Of a stretch of DNA of 64,000 nt, positions 11,868-21,662 are shown piece by piece (position 1 is the first letter of the stretch; each line of letters starts with the position of its first letter). Below the pieces are notes generated by a model that saw nothing but the letters and a program-made list of their open reading frames with translations, was not told where the DNA came from and searched no databases. This stretch comes from Monomorium pharaonis. Its lineage: Eukaryota; Arthropoda; Insecta; Hymenoptera; Formicidae. Both the position numbers and the translations under genes were made by a program. The stretch lies in NCBI RefSeq assembly GCF_013373865.1, contig NC_050471.1, positions 21,081,333 to 21,145,332 of the forward strand, written 5' to 3'.

Positions 11868-12449
11868 AGTTTTGGTGGATAGAAGAGATCGCGACGGATA
11901 AAGACGAGTTGCAATCGAAACATGAGTGCGAAACACATTTTACGAGTAGCGTCGAACGGAAGGCTTGCGGTCGTTACGTCGTGTGCTTACCATTCCGGAG
12001 AACGCGGCAACGTCTCAAGGAATTTCGGAACCTCGCGCTGAAACGGCTAACCGCGTTAGAGAAAAGGTTTCAAGGAAATGCTACACTAAAGACGGAATAT
12101 ACTCAGGCGATTGAAGAATATATACAAGCGGGTTATTTATCAGCTGTACAGGATCCTATTAATGATGGATATTACATGCCGCACCTTGCCGTCACTAAGG
12201 CGTCGAGCGAGACCACAAAAATACGCGTGGTGTTTGATGCGTCAGCTAAGACGCACCGGAATATTCTTGAACGATAATTTGTTAATCGGTGCCACTATTT
12301 AGGACAGTCTATTCGCGTATTTAATTCGATTTAGAACTTATAAATATGTAATTATAGCAGATATAAAAAAATGTATTTGCAAATACTATTGCACGAGAAG
12401 GATCGTTGCTATCAACGGATTCTCTGGAGAAGAAATCAAGAAAAGAACG
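11868..12449 (+). pseudogene. BEL/Pao pol reverse transcriptase, N-terminal part
   Basis: The frame gives KFWWIEE, then the BEL pol linker (HECETHFTSS, GRYVVCLPFR) and RT fingers with YMPHLAVTK and RVVFDASAK near 12172-12250. After a frame change come LNDNLLIGATI and VIIADIKKMYLQ, ending at YQRILWRR near 12436. The catalytic YVDD, RNase H and integrase are missing because the element is truncated at the junction with the Gypsy-A LTR. In-frame stops are also present. This identifies the family but cannot be active. Confidence 0.82.
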
Positions 12450-12661
12450 CGGTAGCCTTGCGGTTTGATTGTGCAGCGTAGGGCCTATTTCTAGGACGAT
12501 ACGAAACTGCTTCCAAGCGCGATGTTGTAATCTCAGTTACTGGGGACTTCCGTGAGCGCGGCGAATTCCTGTGCGTCTTTCGACAGAGGTACTTCTTGCA
12601 ACATCTTTTGAAAGATGCGTTTCGCAATTGTGATAGATACGGTTGTAATCGGCTTACAACA
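12450..12661 (-). repeat. Gypsy-A 3' LTR fragment and polypurine tract
   Basis: Bases 12450-12661 match the right part of the LTR at 34577-34796 (AACGCGGTAGCCTTGCGG to GGCTTACAACA) with scattered changes and a small deletion. On the minus strand the LTR begins TGTTGTAAGCC. It is immediately preceded in that direction by a purine tract (12662-12670, read TCCCTCCCC on the plus strand), the expected plus-strand primer. The other end of the LTR is lost at the BEL-A junction. Confidence 0.85.
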
Positions 12662-12718
12662 TCCCTCCCCGTTAGATAAGAAAACAAGGGTGCGATGTTT
12701 GCGCCTACAGTTTTGTTC

Positions 12719-14360
12719 TTAGATGACAACCTGCTTGCTAGGCCTTGGTGGTTTACTAGTTTGTTTTGTATAGATTATATAAATCATGATGGCTACTATG
12801 ATTAAGGCGGTAACGCTGCTGGTTGTCATTGGATATATGAATTGTTTTTTCCGGAAGAACAGCTCTTGGTCACTCTCCAGTTCCTGTTTTATCTTTACTA
12901 TACTCATTTTTAGGTGTCCGAAGTCGTGTGGATTGTCGGATATTCTTTTTAAGTGCAAATTATCTGTGTGGTTATCAAAAGGAATTTTTGTGTTATTGTG
13001 ATATTTACTTTAGGCATGTATGTGTCTAGGATTTTGAAACTAAGAGTTTTATGTGGTTTAATAATTAGTTCAGTTGTGATTATCTTACAGTCTTTGTTTA
13101 TAGTTATTTTCCTGGTATTGTTTATCATTTCTTTACCTTTGGGGTGGTTTAAGCATTTTATACTAATTTCTTCGGGTTTTGAGGTGGAGTACAACCAAGA
13201 GTCGTGTCTTAATCCAAATTGCGCGTTCGCTTATGACATGATTTATATTACAGTGTAGGTTGCGGTTGTGTATGTACATTTGAACTTCGCAGATTGTATT
13301 CACGTTAATTTTATTTATCGTATGCGTCGTCTCACATATGTGTTCGTTGCCTATTCTATTACATTCTCACAGGTTGTTTTCGCTTACGGCTATATATATT
13401 TGTTTTTCCGCGTCTACCGCTAGATATTCTGTACTCGTTTTTACAGATGAGAAAATGTTTAGGTGGTTATGTACCGGTAACGCTATTATTCGCATAAGTT
13501 TATAGATTAGTAGGCTCGCTAGTGGAGATCTAAGTACAGTATACATGTTTTTTGCGTCGCAATAGGCGCTGATTTTAATCAATTTCTCTATTTTTAACCA
13601 GTCGTGATTTCGCATATCTGTAGGGAGGTAGAGTTAAACTAGCCTCACGGAGAGCTTCCATTATACGGTCTATATTCGCGATTTTAGGGTGAAGTATTCC
13701 CTCTTTTATATATGCTAGGTATTCGATAATTTCGGACGCGTCTCGTAGTAGGTCGTTCGTTAGGGCGTTAAGAACTGTAAAATGTTCATCTAAGTCGTAT
13801 CGTCTGTTATGTATTAGGTTTTGATTTTGTATTTTCTCTAGGAGTGTCGTCAGTGCGTTTTCGTTTTCTTCGATGGTTTGTCCCAATGTTTCCACGTGAG
13901 CTATCGTGGCATTAATTATTTTTAGCTGGTTTTCTACGGCGTGTTGCATTGTCGCGTTGTTGTTCTCTAATAGCATCAGCTGTTCGTTAATCGTTTTTTC
14001 GTCGTCGGCGTCCATGGTTCCGAACAGTGTTTTGGCTATTGAGCCTACTCAGTCCGCGCCGCTTATCTGTCGGCGTCCTGTATATCATCTGTATAACGTG
14101 TATCAGATGTTTCGTTTTATTGTGTCCCTTATCTAGAATTCCATGCAGATTCTTGCATGTTTTTATGTTCGCTAGTAATGATTTGCACGTTATGTCAGTA
14201 CATTCTATGCTTTTGGTTATGTGTTCTAGCCTAGATGCTAGTGATGCGATGTCCATCCTTATCTTTAGTTTCTAATGGGCTTTGACTTGGTGTAGTCGCC
14301 CGATTTCTTCGTAATAAATTCCTGGGTTGTCCTTGAATTTTACTATGTGGTACGCTGGTT
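12719..14360 (-). pseudogene. env: Gypsy-A env: baculovirus F-like fusion glycoprotein, broken
   Basis: This is the envelope gene of an errantivirus-like element. Such proteins resemble baculovirus F and mediate membrane fusion after furin-type cleavage. Reading the minus strand, the N-terminus starts near 14355 (NPGIYYEEIGRLHQVK), a basic cleavage-like site DKRRGL lies near 14055, MDADDEKTINEQL begins near 14015, a heptad-rich helical region follows, and a membrane anchor (SSVTALIIVAIMIYIIY) is close to the C-terminus near 12770. The gene is split over at least four frames by indels (about 14010, 13600, 13200 and 12950), so it is dead. It is collinear with the better-preserved env at 24234-26024. 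It ends about 50 bases before the polypurine tract. Confidence 0.85.
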
Positions 14361-14579
14361 AGGTTGACAGCCCGTCGCTGAGGTGCGTGCAGGTGATTAT
14401 GCTGCAAGTTCAAGGTGCGTTATCGTCTCAGATGCTCAGACTTCTATCTTTAGTTTTTTATATGTCAGCGTTTTGAGTCCTCTCGTACTGTCATTTAATC
14501 GCTGTGGAGTTAGTCGTGGACTGCTTTTCTTTTGGTGTGTGTCGCGTCGTAAGAGTAGGAAGAAAAGAAAAGAAAAAAA
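14361..14579. other. Spacer between env and the antisense ORF of Gypsy-A
   Basis: This stretch holds no ORF consistent with env or pol. On the plus strand it would be the 5' flank, and so the candidate promoter, of the acidic ORF at 14580. It is T-rich near 14450-14540 and contains an A-rich run just before the ATG. No convincing TATA box is seen. Confidence 0.3.
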
Positions 14580-15001
14580 ATGCATTTTTTAGTGCTTTCT
14601 CCGCCTCCGTCGCCCCTCCCTGGCGTTATTGCCCTTGATGACTTTGCTCCCGATGAGGGGGAGATATTCGAGGTTGATTTGAAGATTTCGTGGAAAATGC
14701 GGGAGAGTTCCTCATGGATGAGAGGGAGGTTGAGGAGGAAGGTGATTTAGAAAAGGTCATTTTGCCTAGTGAGAAGGAGTCTGGTGGGGAGGATGAGCCT
14801 CCTGACTTCCCGGAAGTGGACTTGCCTGGGGCGGAGCCAAACATTGTTCTGAATCCCTATTTCTTTCGCCGTATGCTCAATGATATGGATGTATCGGATT
14901 TTGAGAATGAACCCAATGATGAGTGGGATCCCGATTTTGGGGTTCCCGTAAAGCACTATTTTGTGCGTGATGCTTCTCCTGATAGGGAGGACGAGGAGTG
15001 A
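14580..15001 (+). CDS. Antisense acidic ORF of Gypsy-A (probably one frameshift)
   Basis: This small gene lies on the strand opposite to gag, pol and env, between the ends of env and pol. The ATG at 14580 opens a frame with a proline-rich start (LSPPPSPLPGV) and an acidic part, DDFAPDEGEIFEVD. A one-base shift near 14675-14690 moves the reading to the frame that stays open to the TGA at 14999. The second part is strongly acidic (DEREVEEEGDLEKV; GGEDEPPDFPEVDLPG) with a more hydrophobic core, NIVLNPYFFRRMLNDMD. It is non-secreted, with no membrane segment or known domain. A counterpart occupies the same place and orientation in Gypsy-B (26420-26899), sharing an IV..P....R.L pattern followed by acidic residues. 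Function is unknown; acidic content would suit a regulator or protein-binding factor. Confidence 0.55.
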
Positions 15002-15237
15002 AGTATAGTTTTATATATATTTTTCGTAGTTTGCTTGTAGTGCTTAAAAAATTTTTTTTTTACATAGTAGTTTTTTACTGTAGTGCTTATATCAATATAA
15101 TATAATTTAACATAATTTTGCTTAGTAGTGCTATAGTAATGTAGTGTATGTTTTGTGTTTTTATTATTTTAATTGTGCCCTAGATTACCATTATGGTTTA
15201 GCTGAGGTGCGGGGCTGTTCCTGGGTAAGTCCTTTTT
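15002..15237. other. Spacer between antisense ORF and pol 3' end
   Basis: AT-rich, with several TAGTGCTTA/TAGTGCTAT words on the plus strand (near 15038, 15080 and 15126) and a GTTCCTGGGTAAGTCC near 15208. In Gypsy-B the equivalent spacer (26900-27155) also has repeated TAGTGTATAGTTTAG words and GTTCCTGG. These may be 3'-end signals for the antisense ORF. Confidence 0.3.
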
Positions 15238-16833
15238 ATTCTTCAATAAATAGCTTTAGCCGGTTCGCGTGTACGCGTAAGGTCTTTCGCCCCATTTTAA
15301 TCGTATAATTTACATCGCTATTTTTCTCGATTATTTTGTACAGTCCGATCCATTTTGCGTCTAATTTTTTCGATTGGCTGCGTCTTACCGTTTCGTCGTA
15401 AAGTAGAACTTTTTCCCTGACCTTAAAAATTGCTGGCTTTGAGTTTTTGTCGTATTGTTTCTTCGCCTTTTGTTTTTCCTTTTCTGCTTTTTCTTTTGCG
15501 ATTCTGCTTGAGGCTCACAATTTTTCTCGTAGCTCCTGCGCATAGTCGTCGCAGGAGTATGTCAATCTAGGCAATTGGTTTAGGGTTGTAGGTAGGGTAG
15601 CTCTATGTCCATATATTAGTTCAAAGGGGGTAAGCCCGGTTACGGTATGTGGTGTAGTATTATACGTAAACATAGCGTACGGTAGCCACTCGTCCCAATC
15701 TGTCTGATTGGTGTTTATGTAGTGGCGCAGATATTCCGCCAGAGTCCGGTGTGATCTTTCCACTGTTCCGTTGCTCTCTGGGTGATATGCGGTAGTTTGC
15801 ATTTTTTCGATCTTTAGCAATTTGCATACGTTCTTGAAAATTTCACTCGTAAAATTGGTGCCTTGATCTGTGAGTAGTTTCTTCGATATTCCATGTTCAA
15901 AAATTATAGTGGCGAACGTTCGTGCCACTGTATTTGCGTCTTGATTTCCAAACGGGACTGCTTTGCTAAATTTTGTAAGGATATCTTGGAAGATCAAGAT
16001 ATATTTGTTGCCGTTATCGTTAATGGTCCCACAATATCCATGGCGCATTTCTCGAATGGTTTTTCGGGGGTGTCTGTTATTACCATAGGCATCTTTGTTT
16101 TTGCTCTCAACTTATTCTCCTGACAATGTTCACACTTTGCGATGTAGTCCTCTACATCTTTCGTAATACCTCCCCAATTATGGTCCAATCGTATCCTTTT
16201 TAGTGTACGTGCGATTCCTTGATGACCTCCTAGAGGAGCGTCGTGATATTCATATAATATCTGTTTCTTTTCTTTTTCCGTGTATTTCCGGTTTGCTGTT
16301 TCTTCTTCTTCTTGTCGGTTTTTATCTTCGACGGTGTTTACGTGCTCCGTATCTTCTATTACGGAGTGTCAGCTCAGTGCATTGGCATTAGTATTGCCTT
16401 TGCCTGCTTTGTGTATTATCTCGTAATCATCTTTGGCGAGCTTGAGTCTCCATCTTATCAGACGGAATCCCGGGTCCGTGACATTAAATAGCCATACGAG
16501 TGGCTTATAATTCGTAATTATCTTGAATTTTGTACCGTATACCTACGACCGAAAATGTTTCACGGCCCATACGATCGCCAATAATTCCTTTTCAGTAGTA
16601 TTATAATTTTGTTCCGCTCGATTCATTATTCTGCTTGCGTAAGCGATCCGGTGGTCTTGGCCGACGGTGCCTTGAGATAACACCGCTTCTGACGCTTCGG
16701 TAGTGACGAGAAATTCTTCGCTAAAGTCCGGGTATTTTAATACCGGTGCGGTAGTTAATTTTATTTTGAGTGTGTCGAACGCATTTTGTTGCATAGTCGT
16801 CCAGGCAAATTTTTCTCCTTTTTTCGTTAGTAT
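15238..16833 (-). pseudogene. pol: Gypsy-A pol: RNase H and integrase, 5'-truncated
   Basis: The frame enters at the RT/RNase H boundary at 16833, where the Gypsy-B LTR begins. The RNase H part (KYPDFSEEF, HRIAYASRIMNRAEQNYNTT, ELLAIVWAVKHF) lies at 16543-16830. Its first active-site region reads TTEASE where the family has TDAS, so the catalytic Asp is altered. Integrase follows: CEHCQENK of the zinc-binding HHCC domain near 16120, DIVGPL near 16030, LTDQGTNF near 15870, and ERSHRTL near 15745, giving a DDE triad. The C-terminus ends HANRLKLFIEE near 15238. Several frameshifts are present (about 16540, 16190, 16040 and 15515). It integrated cDNA when intact; this copy cannot. Confidence 0.85.
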
Positions 16834-17371
16834 TGTTGTATCTTTTGTCTCCGGATACAGTGCGGGACCGCTGCCGATGACTTCTCGGGATCAGGTTTCC
16901 AAAAGATAACGCCGAGAGTTGATATTAAAAGATATATATATATTTGTTCTTTCTTTACAATTTCGTTAGCGAACCCGAAAGATGAATAACTAAGTGTAGG
17001 CTGTAGATTCGACGAGCGACGTAGACTTGTCGCTATTATTATTAATAATGAGCCCACTCGTTCTCTTTCCGCGGCCTTTATATACTCAGCTTTTCGGCTC
17101 GTTGCCAAGTGATGTCACTCGCGGTCACGGGCCTTTGGCCCGTGCACTAGCTTAGCCAGCAATTGCTAGCTAGGCGCATTCCACCGGAAATCAGGAGATT
17201 TCGGGTGGCAAAATGAGTAGTAACCGGATATGTTGCCCGGTGCGATGTCCGGTGTGAAGGCCGGTGCGATGCCCGGTAGCAAGGCCGGACGGTGTCGTCG
17301 CGCGAGGTGTCACTCGACACTCTTATCGTTATTGCGAGTAAAGTTTGTGTGAGTGTCGCGCACTCACAACA
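16834..17371 (-). repeat. Gypsy-B 3' LTR and polypurine tract
   Basis: The segment runs TGTTGTATC to CTCACAACA, giving the TGTTGT/ACAACA inverted ends also used by the Gypsy-A LTR. On the minus strand it contains a TATA box (GAGTATATAAAGG, plus-strand position near 17080). It is flanked on the internal side by a purine tract (17372-17380, plus-strand TCCCTTCCCC) with the same layout as at 12662. The left edge coincides exactly with the point where Gypsy-A pol stops, as expected for an insertion. No second LTR copy is present for comparison. Confidence 0.7.
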
Positions 17372-18423
17372 TCCCTTCCCCTTATTGAAAAGAAAACGAG
17401 GGGGTCGAGTTTTCGCAACTAATAGATTACGCTATATTATCGCTTTTCGCGTAGTGCAAAACTCTATACTGACTATACTAATCGCTATTCCCTTATTGTT
17501 TTACACTAATAATTACATACCATACGTAGCTGGTATCGCTCGTTCTCAGATTCGCATACACATAGATTTAAAACTTTTCAAAACTGAACATGTTCATATC
17601 CAGGGTCTCATTTATGGCCTCTTCTTCGTCGAGGAATATCTCAATGCACTTCCGGCAGTCTCTGGCAGGGCGCACGTCCATTTGCACTTTTCCGCACTTG
17701 AAGCACTGGGTGATCGTTTCCCAATGTTCGTTAGGTGAGAGCTGCGTCCGGTATTCGTGTGCCGATGGATCTCGTATGGTGCAATGAAGCCGGTATCATT
17801 GGCGATAACAGCTTCGGCACCATCTTCTCCAAGGAAACTCTGTTTCCACTAGACATCTCTCCGTTGGTTGGAGACAGATGCTTCGTAAAAGTCTCCCGTA
17901 CCTTTCTGGGTGGTCCAATGGGCGCACTCCATCGATGGGCTGACTGAGTTCGAATTCCACAGAAATTTTCATCCTGTCCTTGAAGTTGGTGTGTATGCCC
18001 TGGAAACTCTATGTCACCGGGGTAATTTGCGGGGCTGGTTCCGCCTGGCTGTTGCTGTTCTTGATCTTGAGCTTGATTTGTTTACCGTGACGACAGTATC
18101 GAGTCTTTGGGGCTCGATTGGGTCGTCAGTTTTTATAATCCCGTAAAAAACGGAATTGGTGGGGTGTAATTCCCTAAATCGGACCATATATGGTCATAGT
18201 CAATTCAGCTGTGCACATCCGGTGTGTGAGCGAAATTTGCAGAAAGAAATTTTTTTATTCTTTGGTTCCGGTGTAACGCGATATCGTGTGGTCTGATTTT
18301 GTTAATCCGAGACGTCGAGTTGTGCAAACTAATGCCACGCTTTTTCCGCGGGGGAAAATGGATCAAATTGTATATAATATATAATAATTACTATTACATA
18401 TAATTATTAATTACTATTACATA
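17372..18423 (-). pseudogene. Unidentified coding remnant between Gypsy-B env and 3' LTR
   Basis: In Gypsy-A only about 50 bases separate env from the polypurine tract, but here there is an extra kilobase. Minus-strand reading shows long coherent stretches in shifting frames: NSVFYGIIKTDDPIEPQRLD near 18150, QLQGQDENFCGIRTQ near 17975, GEDGAEAVIANDTGFIAPYE near 17835-17780, and HWETITQCFKCGKVQMDV with RDCRKCIEIFLDEEEA near 17730-17610. The CX2C...CX2C spacing suggests a small zinc-binding module. I do not recognise the family. It could be an extra 3' gene of Gypsy-B, or a fragment of another element inserted there. The 17380-17550 part and the AT-rich 18360-18423 show nothing clear. Confidence 0.4.
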
Positions 18424-19375
18424 TACAAGGTCATTCAGAATAACATTAGGTCCGTAAAATGACGTATTCCTGACGCAATTCTAAAACGATTTTTTCTTTA
18501 CCAAAATTTTATTTGAAACGTAGTTTTAGAGTTATAAGCCAAAATAGTTAACGAATTACGCGTCGAGTACAGAAGGCAGGCAGGGGCGGCACGTCACGAG
18601 CGTAACGCGGGCGCGGCTGACTATCCGCGTCAACTGACGGGTGATTACCACCGCGTAAGTCGCTATTTTATCTTATAACATAAAATTATGCTTTAAATAA
18701 AATTTTGGTAAAGAAAAGATTGTCTCGGAATTATGTTAGAAATACGTGTTTCTTAGAATTATTGTAATAATTCAAAGTTGTTCCGGATCGCCGGCCGTCG
18801 AACGCTGCAACCAGCTGATTGCTACTTACACGCGATGTGTGTGTATGCCGTGTTTCTGTAAGAGAGAGCGCGAGAGAGTGAGAGAGAGAGTGAGAGAGGG
18901 GGGGGGGGGGAGAAAAGACGTTCATACACACGCTCGCACACACTTTCTCTCTCTCTCTCTCTTTCTCTCTTCTTTACACAAGCACGGCATACATACACAC
19001 ATCGCGTGTAGCAATCAGCTGGTTGCAGCGTCTGACGCTCAAACACTCTCACATTTAATTACTCACACACCTATTCACTCACCTTGTAGCAGCGTAGCCA
19101 ATCTTCATGCTTATGAACAATCATCAGAGATGATTGTTAAAGATGCGCGACACATCCAAACTTTCTCGCTTTTACTAATTACACTCAATTGATAATTACA
19201 CAATAAAAATTACGGGTTTACTGTTTATTCACTCACTACCGATTTCCAAAAATTATTTTACTCACCGTTTTCAAAAATTACTTAAAAAGAAACGCGAATG
19301 CAAATAGCGCAGGACTCGACGCGAAGCGATGGACCGCAGAGACTGCACGACGACGACCACGAGGGTTAAGGCCAT

Positions 19376-19483
19376 CACACAATGCCAGGCAACAGGCAAT
19401 AGGAACAGGAAATAAGGAAAGAGAGAAAGAGAGAAGATGATCCTTTCTCTCTTTCACTATTGCCTGTTGCCTGGCATTGTGTT
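19376..19483. repeat. Hairpin in the left arm (mirrored at 22088-22196)
   Basis: ACACAATGCCAGGCAACAGG at 19376 and its complement ending near 19483 form a stem of about 25 bp around a purine-rich loop (GGAAAGAGAGAAAGAGAG). The same hairpin occurs in the right arm at 22088-22196. It lies next to the 3' untranslated part of the transposase copy. Confidence 0.75.
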
Positions 19484-19903
19484 TAGGCCCTTATGTTTAC
19501 AACGTGCTGCGACTGGAACCAAGAATGCCGGCGCGGCGCCGTAAACAGAGGGAGCGAGCGCGTCAGTGCGACGGCGTGGTAGGAGTCGCTGTCGCGACTG
19601 TTGCCGTCTGCGGCACCGCATCCTTGGCTGCGTGGCGCGTGATTGACGCGAGCGGCGAGATAAAACAAACGATCGGCTAAAACCTTTGTATTGCGAATGC
19701 GGTAGAAAACATGAAACGTATGACGTACTTAAAAAAATTCATTATTTATTATAATTAATAACTATTTCTAATTGTAATAAATAATTATTATTTTAAAAAG
19801 CATGTGTTATACGTTATTACGTTTTCAAAACTATTGCAGTTACGATACAAAAGTGTCAGTCATCGTAAGAATAATGTAATTAATAAATTACATTTGACAA
19901 AAT

Positions 19904-20598
19904 TTATTTTTTTTCTGCTCGTGAGAGATGTTCCACTGTCGAAATGTATTGGTCGCTCTGAAAAGAGCGGATTGTTAAAAAAATTTTTTTAAGTAGATGC
20001 TCGAAATGCCCGCCGTCCATCCTAACGCAAGCTCTCATGCGTTTTAATAAATTTCTTTCGACGTTCTCCATTACTTCTTCGTCGATATCCCAAACAGCAA
20101 ATCGTAATCTTGTCTCTAGGTCTTCGATATCTTCGGGAAGCGTTTTATAAATTACTTCCTTACAATCCCCATAAGAAGAAGACTAGAGGATTAAGATCCG
20201 GAGATCTTGCGGGCCAACGTATCGGGCCGTACCGATTCAGCGTCCGGGAAAATGTTCGTTTAAGTAATTTGTAACAATTCTGGCGTTGTGTGGCCCAGCA
20301 CCGTCTTGTTGAAAGATAATCTTGTTTCTTTCAAATAATGGTACATTTTCTAGGAAATCTGGTAAATTTTCTGTTAGAAAATCAACGTAGGTTCTTCCAG
20401 TTAAAATGTCTAGGAGAATAACTGGACCAAGTATCTCAGTGCCTCTTATTCCAGCCCACACATTAAGTTTCCAACGAATTTGAAAATTTCGGAGTTGCGT
20501 GACTCTGGGATTTTCTTCACTCCAAAAGTGCATATTATGCACATTAAAAATTCCTTCTTGCGTGAATAGCAATTCATCGCTGAATATTACACGAGAGG
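19904..20598 (-). pseudogene. Left-arm copy of mariner-type transposase C-terminal part
   Basis: This is the inverted duplicate of the transposase 3' half. The minus strand begins at SSRVIFSDELLFTQEG (first catalytic Asp in FSDE), continues to QQDGAGPHNARIV (second Asp), and after a frameshift near 20237 to RSPDLNPLVFFLW (third Asp) and a terminal LSRAEKK. The sequence upstream of SSRV is not transposase; the frame there is fused to the palindrome centre. The same frameshift after NEHFPGR is present in the right-arm copy, so it predates the duplication. It is non-functional. Confidence 0.85.
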
Positions 20599-20599
20599 A

Positions 20600-21662
20600 A
20601 TAGCCGAATTGTTTCCACACCGAAGACATCCATCGGGTCAAGTCATACATACAGCAGCTCAAAGACTTCACGTTACTGGCAGTCTCCTGCCGAACAAACA
20701 TGACGCTGGGAGAGATCGCAATGTTCGAAATGTACGGAACACGGAGAGAGTGTTACGTGCTTTCGAGAATAATCCTGAAACGAGTATTCGGGTAGTTGCT
20801 CGAGAACAACACTTATCTTGGTCAACCGTACAAAGGATATTAAAAGAAGAAAAGTTGCACGCGTTTCATTATACACGCGTGCAACATTTACGACCAGCAG
20901 ATTACTCTGCAAGACGAATATTTTGCGAAAATTTTCTGCGAAACATCGATCGAGATCCTCGATATTCCTCTCGTGTAATATTCAGCGATGAATTGCTATT
21001 CACGCAAGAAGGAATTTTTAATGTGCATAATATGCACTTTTGGAGTGAAGAAAATCCCAGAGTCACGCAACTCCGAAATTTTCAAATTCGTTGGAAACTT
21101 AATGTGTGGGCTGGAATAAGAGGCACTGAGATACTTGGTCCAGTTATTCTCCCAGACATTTTAACTGGAAGAACCTACGTTGATTTTCTAACAGAAAATT
21201 TACCAGATTTCCTAGAAAATGTACCATTATTTGAAAGAAACAAGATTATCTTTCAACAAGACGGTGCTGGGCCACACAACGCCAGAATTGTTACAAATTA
21301 CTTAAACGAACATTTTCCCGGACGCTGAATCGGTACGGCCCGATACGTTGGCCCGCAAGATCTCCGGATCTTAATCCTCTAGTCTTCTTCTTATGGGGAT
21401 ATTGTAAGGAAGTAATTTATAAAACGCTTCCCGAAGATATCGAAGACCTAGAGACAAGATTACGATTTGCTGTTTGGGATATCGACGAAGAAGTAATGGA
21501 GAACGTCGAAAGAAATTTATTAAAACGCATGAGAGCTTGCGTTAGGATGGACGGCGGGCATTTCGAGCATCTACTTAAAAAAATTTTTTTAACAATCCGC
21601 TCTTTTCAGAGCGACCAATACATTTCGACAGTGGAACATCTCTCACGAGCAGAAAAAAAATA
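20600..21662 (+). pseudogene. Tc1/mariner-superfamily transposase, N-truncated and frameshifted
   Basis: The plus strand reads from ELFPHRRHPS (start of a DUF4817-type helix-turn-helix) through RNTERVLRAFENNPETS and LSWSTVQRILKEE (second DNA-binding helix set) to FSDE, QQDGAGPHN and SPDLNPLVFFLW, the acidic catalytic triad. The spacing between the second and third Asp is in the mid-thirties. Residues before FPHRR are absent because the palindrome junction lies at about 20599. A frameshift after FPGR at 21328 disrupts the third catalytic region; coding resumes as NRYGPIRWPARSPD and ends at TAA 21660-21662. The enzyme cut and pasted elements at TA; this copy is dead. Confidence 0.88.

Larger units (their letters stand above)
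10150..12449 (+). mobile_element. BEL-A: internally deleted BEL/Pao retrotransposon
   Basis: The order is LTR-like sequence with a minisatellite (10188-10420) and an AATAAAC poly(A)-type signal near 10723, a possible primer site TTTTGGTGCCTCCTACGAGG at 10854-10873, gag from 11025, then pol reverse transcriptase from 11868. A piggyBac-like fragment sits at 11670-11867. Protease and nucleocapsid are missing between gag and RT, and the element stops within RT where the Gypsy-A LTR fragment begins at 12450. It is inactive. I could not fix the 5' LTR start. Confidence 0.75.

Noticed and set aside
18731..19192. ORFs with RERERERV or SLSLSLSL tracts near the ends of the palindromic element
   Set aside because: They are translations of GA/CT microsatellites in the arms; mirror copies occur at 22553-22840.
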